In this document: piece after piece, positions 1-13,461 of the stretch
Numbering within the stretch: the first letter of the stretch is position 1
Layout: each line of letters opens with the position of its first letter
From: Prosapia bicincta
Taxonomy: Eukaryota; Arthropoda; Insecta; Hemiptera; Cercopidae
DNA length: 64,000 nucleotides
Direction: 5' to 3'
Assembly: GCA_036971475.1 (NCBI GenBank)
Contig: JBAIZL010000004.1
Coordinates: forward strand, 69,203,010 to 69,267,009
Notes under the pieces: generated by a model
Seen by the model: the letters and a program-made list of their open reading frames with translations, nothing else
What the model was told of the DNA's origin: nothing
Databases searched by the model: none
Translations under genes and position numbers: made by a program

Positions 1-119
1 TTCACACTCATCTTCACACAAGAGTCTATTCAGTCCTTGATTTAAAGTCATAATTGAAGGCTATATTTTCCATTTTTGTATTTTTTTTTTTTTTGTTGCA
101 TTTATTTAGTGTTGTATAA

Positions 120-2583
120 TGCCGTAAAACCTCTCCTTACGGACACCTCCATTTTACAGACCCCTCAATTTTACAGATAAATTTTCGAACCTCAGTCCTG
201 TGACATAGAAATCTTTAATGAGTCTCTCTCAACAATGGTCACTCGTAAATACAGACACTAGATTTTTGCTATTTTAAGTCATAAAATTAATATGTATTTG
301 TTGTCTGTGTGTGCAAAATTTTATCTTGAGAATATGAAGAATGCACTATTCTATCTGTAAACAGAAACATAACTTTGTCGGTTGGCATGAATCATCAATC
401 TGCTAGGTAATGACTGTCCATTGCTAGGTCGTGAAGTAAACAGAGTCCACCAGACATGTTTGCTTCTAACTTGGTAGTGCAAATATAGTCTGATAGACAT
501 GATATGTTTGAATAAAACACAGACACTCCGCTACACAAATGATGAGGAGCAACTGAAGGTCAAACTGTACATTAGACAAATAGCGAATATATACCATGAA
601 TATATATCTCAAGAGTTGCCAGCCAAACACAACAAAAATTCTAACATGTCTTTCATACCATTTTTACTCATTTAGGGTTATTACAGAGTTGTAGAGGTAG
701 TTGTTCTTTATGCATTCTAATAACTGTAAGGCATAAGAATTCCGAGAATCATAGTCTACTTTCTGTGTTTTGTTTTCATATCTAGTTTATTCAGTCCAGT
801 TGTAGATGTATAGCTTACAGTATGTATTACATGTTTTAACAGTTAACTGTATGTGGTAAAGTTCAGAATTACAGCAAAGTGAAGTTTCTTTGAATAAATA
901 TTGTGTTTTTGTATTTAATTTTTATACAAAATATTTTGCAAACATAAAGCTCTTACAATCAAAAAAAAGATAGAAGTTTTAAAGTATAGAAAAAATGGAA
1001 CTTTAAGTGTGCGGCAACTGGCAGAAAAGTTCATAATTGAAATCACAGATCAGTGACATTTTAAAACGTGAAGATCGGATAAGGAATTGTGATTTAGCAT
1101 TGGAAATGAAAAACATTAAGTTTAGAAAAACAGATTCAAGTGCAGTGGACAAACTTTTTTTTTGATTGATTCTGTGTGACTAGGTAAAAAAAACTTGCCG
1201 ATATGCGGGTCTCTGATCCAAAAACGAGCTTTAAAATAGTTAAATTTGAACTTTAAGGCATGAAATGGTTGGCCACAGACATTTAGAATTCATCATGGCA
1301 TATATTTTAAAGCAAACTGTGGTGTGGGTGAATCTGTTGATCAAAAGGAAGTTTGTGAATGGAGTAATAAACTGAGAGCAACAATTGAGGATTATGACAT
1401 TTACAATCTTCATAAGGCGGGTTTATTTTTCCATGCATTGCCGAACAAAACTATGAGTCTTAAAGAAGAAACATGTACTTCTTGAAAAAATGATTAACAC
1501 ACCCAAAAATGATTAACTGTTATGTGTAAATATGATTAATGATTTTGGAAAATGTTTTATAATGGGTAAAGAATGTCAATCAATATGTTTCAAGAATTTG
1601 AATGTGAATAATGTATGTATGATTTGGAAAGCTAACAGAAAGTCATGGATGACACATGAAATTATGACAGAATGGTTATTGAAATGATCCTTTTCATGGA
1701 AAATGCATATTCACTCCCTTCACTTAGAATAAGCAATTTAGAAATACAATTTCTAACTCTAAACACTACTTCACGTTGCAAACCTTTGGATCAGAGTATA
1801 ATCCACAATTTTAAATGCCAGTATAGAAAAATCGTACTTCACCAAATTTTATTTAGAATTAAAAATTGTCAAAATGCCAGCGACCTTATTAAATCTATAA
1901 ACATGTTGGACACTTTTATAGATTGTATCTTCTATAAAAAAGTTAAGAAAACCACAGTGATCAACTGCTTGCAGAAAACAAAATTTTTAAAAGCAAATGT
2001 AATCACAGTTACAATCAGAAATATCGAGGAAGAGATAATGGGACTATAAATGATATTTCTGGTAAATGAAGCATCTGTTGAAGATTTTATAAACATAGAT
2101 GAAAATCTGTGTATCGAAGAAAACTGCAATAATATTATGACATTTTTGAGAACTAATGGAAATTATGAATATAGGCATAATGAGATGTGTTTTGGTCATG
2201 AACCTGACCTTTAGTGATGTAATTAAAAGAACCATTTGTGAAAATATCTTTGAATAAATAATGACAAAATAGGATTCACAATAGCAGGTAGTTTACTTTT
2301 GTATTTACAAAAAAAAGCTTGCAATGCTATAAGAAAATATCAAAGTCAAATAATAAACTATTTTTAGAACTCAAAATTTTACATAAATTGTGAGGCTTAT
2401 ACATTTCAAATTGATAAATTTTCCATGGTTTTACTTTGTTATAAATTTCTTTCAGTTTCAATTAATGATTGTAATTTTATTCAATATTTTTTAGCTGTTA
2501 TTTATTGACCTCTCTGAATAGCAAATCCCTTTAAACAATGGCCATTTGTCAACAATGTCCGGTGTTTGGAGGTTTTACGGTGT
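120..2583 (+). mobile_element. Decayed pogo/Tigger-like DNA transposon
   Basis: The ends form a short inverted repeat: CCGTAAAACCTC near 122 and its complement GAGGTTTTACGG near 2569. Inside, the plus strand has the remains of a Tigger-type transposase. Around 960-1080 there is a CENP-B/psq-like helix-turn-helix (KKIEVLKYRKNGTLSV, then RQLAEKF). Around 1380-1460 the reading 'GLFFHALPNKT' matches the DDE core of Tigger proteins. Around 1620-2010 the C-terminal half follows, with NTTSRCKPLDQSIIHNF. Stops and frameshifts separate these blocks, so it is not a working gene. The outer boundaries are approximate because I could not pin down the TA target duplication. The family call rests on motif order and the TIR; the exact subfamily is unknown. 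Confidence 0.7.
1672..2049 (+). pseudogene. C-terminal DDE fragment of Tigger/pogo transposase
   Basis: This 125-residue open stretch belongs to the decayed Tigger element around it. It covers the end of the DDE domain: the segment corresponding to the second catalytic Asp ('LLLDNAPSH' type in the family) reads LFMENAYSL here, so the Asp is replaced by Glu. The NTTS...PLDQ...I..FK block that follows is well kept. Upstream blocks (KSWMTHEIMTEWL near 1650) are in the neighbouring frame, so at least one frameshift separates them. The protein is certainly truncated and most likely inactive. Confidence 0.7.
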
Positions 2584-3815
2584 TTTAAAGGAATGAATAA
2601 TAATTGTCTGACGCCAAACAACGTTTCTAACAGACAATTTAGAAATTTATAAATAAATCAAAATTTAATTTTGAACATTTAGTTTTGATAAATGGCATTT
2701 ATATTTTAACAAAAAAATTTTAACATTCACATTTTGTAAAAACACAAATGGTTTTAATATCATAATTGTATTTATAGAAATATTTCTTCTACTTTTTGCT
2801 ATATTTTTTCATGGAATAATTTCAAATTTTGTATGTTTATAATTTAAACACTTTGTCAAGTAAATTTAGATCTATTTATTTATGTGTTATTAAAATTATC
2901 GTTCCATAGACAATTTGGGAAAATTTTGATACCTCATATGAAACATCTTGTATGAATGTGAAATAACCATTACGTTTTGTTCAATAAGTTACTAGCCTCT
3001 ACAGCATATCGCTTTAAAAAAAGTATACGTTTTCTCCAAGCTACCCTATTAGTTATTTCTTGACTCTGGAGTACTTACTTGGGTTTAGGACTGGTTCTAA
3101 CTAGTAATTTTTAAACTGGTGGTTAGTTATAAGTGTGTAGAATTTTGTATCTTTTTTTTACTAAACCAATTTTGTTTATATTACATTTAAGTGTGTTAAA
3201 TTTTTATAGCAAAAAAAATTTTTTTAATTGAAAATTAATATTTGGAAATGGATGTTGTGATATTAGGAGGTTACAAAATTTGATTTATAAATATAAGCTA
3301 TGTATGTATCTTAAATGTTTCTTTATAGATGTCAGGTAATTTCCTTTTAGCTTTTCTGTTGTAGTCTCAATTAGAGTTTCCATGAATTATTTCTTTCATT
3401 AAGTGTATCATTAAAAAAAAGTCAATTTTTATAGAAACTAAATATGAAGAAAAATGCTATTAATTGAACAGATTCAAAGAAACACGACTCGCTTTTTAAA
3501 TTGGTTGTTATTAAAAAAAAAAAAAATTAAAGGCCATCTACTGAATCTAGAGTTGAATTACAATATTTTTTTAAGGGAATACACTTTAATAATGCCAAAG
3601 AATAACACTTGAATGCCTACAGTTATTGTGCAAACTCTAAACATTAAGACCATCAGAAAAATTTGATAATAATTGTTCTGATGAAGTTGGAACAGTAAAG
3701 TTACAGAAGTGTGTTAGATTATTGAGGGTAAAAATTGTAGTTAATTTGTTATTCAATCATAATTTGACATACTAAAAACAAGAAAATGTACAAAAAGTGT
3801 ATATATGCATTGTAT

Positions 3816-3820
<5 letters not shown>
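2584..3820. other. AT-rich DNA with no recognised gene
   Basis: Between the Tigger relic and the first TA tract I see only AT-rich sequence with homopolymer runs. There is no open frame with recognisable protein content and no clear terminal repeat. Confidence 0.5.

Positions 3821-3862
<42 letters not shown>
3821..3862. repeat. (TA)n microsatellite
   Basis: An uninterrupted run of about 21 TA units. Confidence 0.95.
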
Positions 3863-3865
<3 letters not shown>

Positions 3866-3940
3866 TATACAGTATATGTATAGAAAAAGTTAGTTTCCTA
3901 AATGAAATGATATTTCGAAACATGTTGGTAACTAAGTCTA

Positions 3941-4013
3941 AAAGTATTCACTTAGATACGCAATAATTACTTATAGTTTAATCAGTGAATTCAAGATGAT
4001 TACAACAAGCAAC
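3941..4013. repeat. Half copy of a foldback repeat (family B)
   Basis: The sequence runs 'tacgcaataattacttata' followed by 'tttaatcagtgaattcaag' and 'acaacaagcaac'. The same tail closes the foldback elements near 16.1, 19.7, 32.8 and 44.9 kb. Here only one arm is present, so this looks like a truncated copy. Confidence 0.6.
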
Positions 4014-4142
4014 TTTTATAATATAATAATATTATCATGTAATTAAAAAGAAATATAATTTTATTGATAGTAATTTTTGCATTTAGTATTAATTTTATGT
4101 GATTTTGTACTGTTTAAGAACCAAATAACGTTTAACGTAAGT

Positions 4143-5213
4143 TGGGGATAGACCAATTAACATTCTTTATTCTTCAACACCGACATAAAGGAATTGTTGA
4201 TTTTTGATTGTTATTGGTTTAAAGTATGATTTCAATTTTTTTAAATACAATAAATTACAAAACAACTAAAGGAAAAGATATTTAACACAATTATGTTTCA
4301 TATGTAATATTTTCTTAAAAAATTGTGAATGTTATGACTTTCTGAATTTTCTGCAAATGTTGGACATCTACTGTTCTGTTAATGCAAAGCTAGACAGCCT
4401 TGAGCAAGGGCTGAACTAATGTAAACAAAACAATTCACATAATCATACATATCACTCACAACTTTATAAATTGAGGATTCTAGCTGCTTAGCACAGTTAC
4501 TGTTACTGGGTTGGGTAAATGACATGCCACTGGAGTAAATGAGTAACAATCTCGCTACAATTGATTTATTCATCCTTCTATAGATCACCAAATGTTTTAT
4601 AGTAACAAAACTCTTTTGGGATGAATACTACTTTTGGGATGGTACTGTTAACAAAAACAAATGTCAAAAGAAATGAGAGGATGTGTAAACAATTCTCTAA
4701 TAAACAATTTAAGAATACTTCATGTATATGGATAACAACAATGTCTACAATAATGTATACTTTGCTTTTTTTGTCCTTATAGAATATATATTTATGTTAC
4801 TATATATTTTACAAATTTTGTTAAAAGTTATAAAGTTTTCAAAATAACTGTTTTTCACCATTTTTGTTCTTTTTGGCATAACTTCAGGTTCCAACAGATT
4901 CTATATATTTTCAAGGAATATATACAATCAACATTTTTGCATATTTAATATTTTATAAAGATAGACATTTTTAAAACATGGTCCTATTCAATTTTTGTTT
5001 AAAAAAAAATTTACATAAAGAAAAAATTTCAATATTTTTTCCTTCATGATTGTCAAGGGGAAAACAATACAAACACTGATGTACAAGCAGAGCTTACAAA
5101 TGGTTATTCATTATTGTTTACAGTTTTATATTTTTAGTCTTCGAATTAGAAGAAAAAATTTAGTTAAAATTTTAAAATTGGAATAAAGAGATTTTGTAAT
5201 TGGTCTATCCCTA
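4143..5213. mobile_element. hAT-like element with inverted ends, non-coding
   Basis: The left end starts TGGGGATAGACCAATTA and the right end is the complement of TAGGGATAGACCAATTAC. These ends resemble, but are not the same as, the TAGGGATRGGCCGATTCC ends of the hAT elements at 13.9, 17.0 and 45.2 kb. The interior is AT-rich with no transposase remnant that I can recognise. I could not find a matching 8-bp target duplication, so the superfamily assignment rests only on the similar ends. Confidence 0.5.
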
Positions 5214-5876
5214 ATATAAATAATTAAATATTGTACAATTGTGTATCTAATGCAAGTTGTTTCAGTTAGAGTTAGTATAAACATTTGTGTATGTGTTCAG
5301 ATGTTTTGTTTAATATAATTGTAATAGCACACAAACTAGGGGATTTTAGCAAAATAGTTTTGTACACTTTTGCAAGTTTTGTATAGTTTGTAGATGAATA
5401 AAAAAATAAATTTGTTTGGGGTGTAAGTAATGACTCTTATATTGTGTAGCTAAATACACTGCTTCCCAGTTTCTTTAGTATAGTTAATTTAATGTTGATA
5501 CGAAATTCTTGGTTTGTTCAAAATGAAAATAAGAAATATTAGTATCTTCTTGAGTTTTGTATGGAGTACTTTTGTATTTATAACAAACCAATTCTATGAC
5601 GTAGAACGCAAACGTTCAGTACTTACCCTTTAATGTAATACTCTTCTGCGTGTTGCGAGAAATTAGTAACATTTTATAGCCTTAGTATGCTAGCTTTAAA
5701 AGCGTTTCTTCTTTTCAATCGAACATTCCCTTTTTTAGTTAATGTCTTCAAGTTTTGTTAATGCTGATGATGAGTATCCTGTGCTATTAATGAGGATAGG
5801 TTTGAAACTCCTATGGCTTACGCACTACAAGGAATTCTGTGTTTAAACACTGGCCATTGCAAATAGCTAAATAATT
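5214..5876. other. No recognised feature
   Basis: AT-rich sequence without a protein-like open frame or a repeat shared with the rest of the window. Confidence 0.4.
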
Positions 5877-6541
5877 TAAGCACAATATCAGCAATCCGAA
5901 CTTCAATACTCCAAACACCCCAGTAATCCGAACGGAACAGGCAAAAAAAGCTGTTTTGTGTAAGAGGTTATTGAAAAGGCAGAAGGAGAAAGGAGTTCTG
6001 TGAAAAACAGCAGCTGTGCAATTGGATTTTCTGGAATTGTTTTCTGTTGTTCTCTTTCATAGTTTTCAGATGAATTCCCTCCATTCAATAAGTTGGTTGG
6101 CGTACCTAACAGTGAATTTAGACAGTCTTGTTTTTGCTTTTCAAATGATCGGTGGCGTGTTAAAATTAATGGAAAAAAAAACATAACACTGTCTTTTAGT
6201 GACAATTGCACCATCTTATTACGTCTCCGTAACAGAGGTACTTCTTCCAATCGGGCCCATGAGTTTAATGTTGGTAAGGCGACAGTCACTGATTTGAAAA
6301 AAATCTTGCAAAAATTCTTTCATATGCATCACCTTCTGAGGAAGGTACACATAAGAGATAGATAATACACACAAGTAATTATCCATTTCTTGTTGACGCT
6401 ATTTATGAGTGGTTTTTACAGAAACGATTGCATCACTTGAATCTTTTTCTTAATACGGACGTAGGTATTTTCTGTAATCCGAGCTTTTCAGTAATCTGAA
6501 CAACCCCCTTCGAATTAGTTCGGATTGTTGAAATTGCACTG
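5877..6541 (+). mobile_element. Short pogo/Tigger-like relic
   Basis: The right end reads, on the minus strand, CAGTGCAATTTCAACAATCC and is flanked by TA. The left end near 5877-5905 is a decayed match (GCACAATATCAGCAATCCGA). Both ends then carry 'CCGAACT'-type sequence, which recurs inside (cagtaatccgaac at 5931, and its partner near 6489). The interior keeps the start of a transposase on the plus strand. At about 665 bp this is an internally deleted copy of an element that would normally be over 2 kb. Confidence 0.65.
6163..6336 (+). pseudogene. CENP-B-type helix-turn-helix remnant of Tigger transposase
   Basis: The plus-strand frame encodes LSFSDNCTILLRLRNRG, then EFNVGKATVTDLKKI. This matches the N-terminal DNA-binding helix-turn-helix of Tigger/CENP-B-like proteins, in which 'L..K..ILxxLENG' is followed by 'YGVGKSTVSDIKK'. 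The rest of the transposase is missing between this point and the right TIR about 200 bp downstream. The overlapping minus-strand open frame is a shadow. Confidence 0.65.
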
Positions 6542-9500
6542 TATTCCAGTTATTCAATTCTATTCTCACACCCAGAGTACTTTTTTATTCAAACAGGAGC
6601 AGGACAAGCAAAATTGAAGTATTCTATTCACTCAGCTTATGATACAGAGATAAAAGCTAAAGGTAGGTTACTTATTTATTTTGTATTGCACCCTGAATTA
6701 TACTTTTATAGCCTTCTACGTATTAACTTTCTCTTAAATTTGTATAGCATGGCAACAGTTTTCTTCATAAGTGATTTAGGGCAAACTGGAGACTGTCATG
6801 ACCATATTAACTGTTTTTTCATTATTTGTCATATCTATAATACAATAAAAGTGTGCCTCCCCCCCCTTTACACTCATTTGTAATTCTCACATAGGCAGAA
6901 AGATATCATGACTTGTGTATCGAAAGCTACAACTGGCCTATTTATGCTCCTAGAATCAACTACTTCAAATTTCACATAGATGAGTGATTTGTAACTGTAA
7001 TTTATTCCATTTATCGCATTTATTTGTCTTAAGAACCTGTATTAGTTTTGCAATTGTTTAAACTCGGAGATATTTGTTATTCAAAAATTGTTTCACAGCC
7101 ATATAGTGAATTGATCTCATAAATTTTCATTTCCAAAATATTATTTGAAAGTAAAGAACACAAGAGTATTGAATTGTATTCCAATTGCAATTTTCTGTTA
7201 TAAAGATATTAATTTATTTATGAATATAGTTTTAATCTGATAGTCAGGAAATTAACTTTTTATGAAGATTGCAGTACTACAGTACAATACTGCAATACAT
7301 TATACAGTACTGTAGTACAATCATAGTTTCTTTCTTATTGTTTCTAAATTTTAAAATTTGTTTTTGTTATATTTATTCAAAGAAAATAAATTTATTATAT
7401 TTTAATGAATACAAAAGTAATATCTTTTAAAAGTGAGTAAATTTTTAATTTAGTGTTACTTTTTTGAAATAGTAACTTACTAATTTTAATCATTAAGATT
7501 TTTTATAATGATTAAATAAATAATCATTACATTTTGGTAAATTTTCATAAGAAACATGGTAGATACAACACTTGAGATAAAGCCTTAGTCCACGCTATTA
7601 GACAAAGTCGAGCGATTTCTGTTTTTAGACAATTGCAATACAAAACCCTTATCTATAGACGTGCCCTTGCAACAAAATCGCAGAACATTGATCTCTTATC
7701 TCAGATGGGAGACTTTAGACAATGTTGGGCAACATTTCATAGTGTGGACATGTTGCCAGTTATTGTCAGTGAGTTGTGAGGAATACTTATCATTCAATTA
7801 CTTTTGTTTATTTCGCTCAAGTTTTGTTTCCGATTATTTTTATGATTTAAATATGTGGCGTACAGAAATACTTATGTTTTTCATAGATTTTCACTGTGCA
7901 AATTGTTTATGGGGAGTTATAAATCCTGATAATACAAATCCCAATAAATAAAGAAAGAAAGAATTGGTCAAAAAATTTGAAATATCTGTGAAAGATGTGG
8001 AAAACAAATCCATGAATGGTAGGATGATGTCTCTCAATATTTCTACTTAAAAGCTGTAGTAATCCTTCGAAATCACTTGTAGTCAAATGAGTAAAGTTTC
8101 GGAACCCCATGTGGTTTTTCAATTTCAATGTTTAAAGTAAATTTCAACCAAAACAATGTGTTAAGTGATTCTTGATTTATTGATGGTTTTTAATTCTCAA
8201 GTCTCTCACAAGAAACAAGTTGTTGCAAATGTGCAAATAGTTAGATCGTTATTTACCTCCCACATTAAGATGCTAGATAGATCAAGATTTACCTTCGCGT
8301 CAATTGAGATTATATTGTTACAAAAATATTCTCATTTATAAAGCACTAAAAATTATATATCTTTTACAGGTGCATTGTTATATTAATTATTTTGTAAATT
8401 AGTTAGTCTCATTATTTGTAATCATAATTAGTAAAACAAATTGAACGTTACGGTTTGGTTTGATTTTGGCGTTAGATTCTAGGATCCTACTATTATGGTT
8501 CACTTGAGACATACACAAAAATACAATATTTATACAAGTGTTTTTAAATTTAGAACCATAAATGTGTTTACCCTCGCTTTCACTCAATTCCAACAAATGG
8601 CCAACTTCAGATTTTCCATATTGATACACAATAAACATCAACTACTGTTGACTTCTAGGTAGGTCTATCTATCATGCCTAGAGCTACTTGTTTCAAAAAG
8701 CAATAAATACCCCTCAGACTTACACTTAAGAATCAATGAAACAACACAAACGCCTAGTCTAGTACCATAACGCATCAAAAATTAAACTCTTTTGAATCAA
8801 ACAAACTGATGCTTGAATGATATGGATAATTAATGTGTCATGACATCTGTAGGCATTATGGTATAATGTGTGTGCTTAAAGTAGTGAAGTATGTAAATAG
8901 TAATATTTGTGTCTTTATAAAAATTGTCTTCCATTTTAAATTAAAAATATGTGTGGGCGATGACGCAAAATGTCATCACCATTTATGATACTCAATGCTG
9001 GGACTATTTTTGTTTGGGACTAAACTTCAGGATTATCCTTCAGGAAAGACCTTCTAAACCCTTGGAATATGCGTTTGCTAAATATCAGGAATATGCATTG
9101 ACTCTTGATATCAGTACTATGTGCAGATATTAAAGTTTTGGGATGTAAAGGCGGGAAAGTTAAAAGGGGCTAAATTTTAGGATTCTGTGATAGCTCTAAA
9201 GTCAAGATATCTGATAGTGCTAAATATCAGGACTGTGCGTTAGCCCTAGCCGTCTTAAAAATAATGGTTAGATATTAGACTACTATGATGCAGCGAAATT
9301 ATTTTAATTTTAAAGATAACATTATTCTTTATTTATATATTAAGCATAAAGGTTTTAGCATTACTGCCTTACTAACAGTACTGTAAAGGAGTGTGCTGAT
9401 GGTTCAATTAAATCGTAAGGTTAGATTATCTACTCAATACTGTATATATATTTTGAAAACACCTAAAACTTATTTTCTATGTTGATTGGTAAATGTTTGC

Positions 9501-9925
9501 TATAGAAGACATTTTTAACATTTATGAGCTTCCTCTAACCTATTATTAAATGATGAGAGCAATTTGTGGTAGAAGTAAAAACAGTTTTAAGTAAACTATA
9601 AAAATGTATTACTAAATATTTTTATAATTGCTCAAAATCTTTAAGCAGTCAACAGGAAAGAATTCATGGCTAAACTATTGTAAAATACAAGGTAATTAAA
9701 AATAGGAAGTAGTTGAATTTGTGAATAAAGCCTGTTAAAAGGAACATGAACAGAGTTATCTATTTTTGAGTTTAGAGGAAAGTGGGTTGAGTTACTTGAT
9801 ATTGAGGTTAGGGGTTCTCTAAACTTGGTACCAGTAATAATTGGTATAACTTCTTCCTTTTATGATCTGAGGGGTTGGGGTAACTCCTTAAATTATTTTT
9901 TTGGTTACTTGTGCATAGGAGTAAT

Positions 9926-9927
<2 letters not shown>
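6542..9927. other. No confident gene
   Basis: Several short open frames occur but none gives a recognisable protein or a splice-supported exon. There are degenerate internal repeats around 9000-9250: 'taaatatcagga' recurs near 9080 and 9220, with a weaker copy near 9170. A short palindromic motif built on 'tacagtactgtagtac' lies at 7270-7320. Nothing else stands out. Confidence 0.4.

Positions 9928-9972
<45 letters not shown>
9928..9972. repeat. (TA)n microsatellite
   Basis: About 22 TA units. The open frame read through it on the minus strand (poly Ile-Tyr) is a repeat artefact. Confidence 0.95.
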
Positions 9973-9974
<2 letters not shown>

Positions 9975-11135
9975 ATTTGAATAATAAATCAAGAAGCCAG
10001 ATATAAAGCTGGGGCAATAGGTATAGGTGTTGACACATAAGCTGGCACTTGGACCTGGTGTTGCACTATAGGTCTCCACTTGGTAGAGATTAGGTAAGGA
10101 CCGTTTTGTGAACATTTCCGTGTATGTAGACATACATCACTTATAGCATTTCATATACCCTTCACGAGGGACTCAAGCAATTGACAAGTTTTTTTATCTA
10201 GGCTAGTACAGACTATCAGTCAAGGGCCAGCTTTCTTGTAAACATGATTTTACTCATAAATCATCATGTTGTTACAGATGTAAGGACTCAGTATGAGTAC
10301 GCGGACAAGACTAACTCAAAGACCTCCTCCAGAATACGAGACTAAAATAATGGGTAACATTAATTCATCAATAATGCCAGAAAAAAATTAAACTACGATA
10401 TGGAAAACAGGTAACATGGAAGACAAACCTATATCTTTTAATGTAGAATGTAATAGAACTGTAGATGAAAATGTTGCTAAATCAATTATAGTTAAAATAT
10501 CTGAACATGAGAAAAGATGCTTTACAGTTGTTTTGCCTCGTTGTGCTGATGGAATAAAGTTACCATAGTAATAATGCTGAAACAAAAAACAAATGCCAGC
10601 AGTGAAAATTCTTTTTGCAGTAGAGAGAAAGGCTGGATGGATTAACATGAAATGAAAGTGTGGTCTAAACGTCAGGGAGGGTTACTTGAGAAGTAAGCAT
10701 TGTTAGTGAATGATCAATTTCGGTGTCATATTACAGAAGCTATTGAGAACAAAATTATCTCAAAAATGTCTATTATTTCTGGAGGGCTTACAGGCAACAT
10801 CAGTAATTGGACCTATTCATTAATAAACAGTTTAAAGCAGCAATGCAAGAACACTGGACAAAGAGGATAGCACACAAGGCTGCTCTACTCCTACAGGAAG
10901 AATGAAGAGGCCTTCCATATCCCTAATATAGAAATGTGTGAAGAATTCTTGGTTTTCAACAAAGTTTGAAACTGTGGTAAAATCCTTCAAAGAGTGTGGA
11001 ATTAGTGATGAGATCAACGGTAGGGAAGTTACATGAGGATAAGAAAGAAGAACGTTCACTGGAAAGTGAAGCAGTAACTTGATATGAAAGTGAATAAAAA
11101 GTGTATAAACGAAGTGATTTGTGATATGAATAAAA

Positions 11136-11430
11136 GGTTTTTGTATATTTATTTTTCTGTTTCTTATGAAATTTATATACCTATTTGGATTAACTAGAGA
11201 ACAATTTGGATTAACTAGAGAATAATTTGGATTTGAAGTTAAATTATTGATTTTGTTTTTAGTAATATATTCAAAAATTTTTGTTACAGACCAAGGTTTT
11301 TGTATATTTATTTTTCTGTTTCTTATGAAATTTTTATACCTATTTGGATTAACTAGAGAACAATTTGGATTTGAGGTTAAATTATTGATTTTGTTTTTAG
11401 TAATATATTCAAAAATTTTTGTTACAGACC
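11136..11430. repeat. Tandem duplication, two copies 159 bp apart
   Basis: The segment beginning 'ggtttttgtatatttatttt' at 11136 starts again at 11295. Each copy runs through 'ctatttggattaactagag' and ends at 'tttttgttacagacc'. The first copy has an extra internal repeat of 'aatttggattaactagagaa'. It lies just before the recognisable part of a non-LTR retrotransposon. Confidence 0.85.
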
Positions 11431-13200
11431 TATACTAACAAGCGCCTTGTGTAAACTACTGGAGAAGAAGGATCAACAAAATTCTTGGTGTGTTACCAAG
11501 AAACCAACAATATTCTTAGCAACAAACAGTAGGCTTTCAGGCAAGTACAATCATCTGTTAACCAATTAATTGGTTTTGTTCGAATCATCTATTCAAAATG
11601 CCTTTCTCTTACAACAAACACTCACCATTTTCTTCGATCTCAAAAAGGCACAAGATATGACATGGAAGAGAGAAATTCTGAACATTTTTAAATCATGGGG
11701 TATACAAGGGAACATTTTAGCATTCTTCAATAACTTTTTGTCAAATAGATCTTTTCTCGTTCTTCTTGGAGGCATATATTCAAACAGTTATAAACAGGAG
11801 AATGGTGTGCCGGAAGGCCGCTTGCTGAGAGTCATGATATTTGCCGTTGCTATTAATAGTATTACTGTAATATACGATCTCCAGTACACTGTTCTCTTTT
11901 TGTCGATGATTTTTGTTTATATGTGCCTGCTCGTAGTATGACAACTGCAGAAAGATCATTGCAGTTAGTTATACACAGATTAGAGGAATGAGGCCGCAGA
12001 TTAGTTTATCGCGAGGCCGTTAGGTAGCACATAGATTATGGTTGTCGAGCCTATTCATTGGCACGACTTACAGTTCTGAAAACTCCTGATGTTTCCCACC
12101 ATTTTGGACTTAGACTTGCTGCTGGTGGATCCCAATACCTATCTAGCCCAATCCCTAGTCTTCTTGTCGAGGCTGGGGAACATACCCTATTAAGTCGTCA
12201 GATGCTACAAATATCTTACATTTCTGGTCTTCAAAGCAAACCCAACGATCCGGCTTTTAAAATGATCCTTAATAACTATTGCGAACAATAATATGATGCA
12301 GGTCAACATTCACCATTAGAACGTTACACATAATGGATAACTTTGAGTTTGTACTTCCTAGTATGTTTGAATGGTCAACGTGTTACCTGCTTCCATGGAT
12401 AGTAAAAACGCAACTCTTTAATTTCTCACTGTCCAGTTTTATCTAACACGATAGATACTCCTGATGGCTTACAACTAGAAGTTATTTCCAGATCCCACTA
12501 ACTTAGTGAAATTATTTTTGCTGATGGAACGAAACTGGAGAATGGCATTGGGTGCGTGCTTTATGCCTTGGGACATACCTGCATATACGGATTGCCCTTA
12601 GCTTGTAGTGTTTTTATAGCGGAACTCTTTTCCACTTTTAAAGCTCTAACTGTCTTACAATCTAGATTTTCACACTTCCTTTTGTGTTCCGATTCCAAAA
12701 GGGCTCTTCAGGATATTTTCTCTGTGAACCCTTTAGTTTGAGATATTTTGTGTACTGTACACAAACTTCAATTAGGAGGTGTTGGGGTAACATTCTGCTA
12801 GGTTCCTTGGCACTGAGGAATTACCAGGAACACAAAAGCGGGCAAAGGGGCAAAGATTGCTACTAGTAAGGTGCCATCTACACAACATGTTATGGGATAT
12901 GTTTTATAAAATGTTTATTGCTTGCTGCTTGAATTATGAATGGCAATGTGTGAATTACAATAAAATGATGAAAGTTAAGGATATTGTCCGTCCATGGAAA
13001 TCTTCTATTCGTTCAAAACGTAGGGAGGAAGTGGTGGTTACACACCTTTGCGTTGGTCACTTATATTCAACTCATTGTTATCTGATATCTCACGAGGATC
13101 CGCCACTGTGTCAAGTTATGTGGAAATATCATCACAATCGCTCATATACTGGTTGATTATGGTTTAAAGCATGTACATTACACTTTTAATATCCAAGGGA
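11430..13200 (+). pseudogene. Degenerate non-LTR retrotransposon: reverse transcriptase and RNase H
   Basis: Plus-strand fragments follow the order of a jockey/I-type LINE ORF2. LTSALCKLLEK near 11436 is the start of the reverse transcriptase. FFDLKKAQDMTWKREILN at about 11630 is the block holding the first catalytic Asp. GVPEGRLL near 11808 stands where functional proteins have GVPQGS. 'FVDDF' near 11897, in another frame, is the xxDD active-site box, followed by AERSLQLVIHRLEE. From 12055 'ARLTVLKTPDVSHHFGLRLA' continues the C-terminal region. At about 12520 'FADGTKLENGIGCVLYALG', then 'AELFSTFKALTVL' and 'LLCSDSKRAL', form an RNase H domain. Stops and frame changes separate the blocks, so the element is dead. 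A related fragment lies at 21.4-22.2 kb. Confidence 0.75.
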
Positions 13201-13388
13201 GTTTAAAGGTGGTGTTGAGGCATTCCACGGCCATTGACCGTGTCATTGCTTTCCTACTCCACTACTCCATCTAAAATTATTATTTAAAATGTTTTATTTT
13301 TTTTAAATGTAATTATTTTCATATTTATTAATTTTAATATATTCTATATATTTGTTGTGTGTTGTCTATAGTTATTTATTTAATGTTA

Positions 13389-13395
<7 letters not shown>

Positions 13396-13457
<62 letters not shown>
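13396..13457. repeat. (TA)n microsatellite
   Basis: About 31 TA units within a very AT-rich stretch that ends just before the tandem duplication at 13627. Confidence 0.95.
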
Positions 13458-13461
<4 letters not shown>
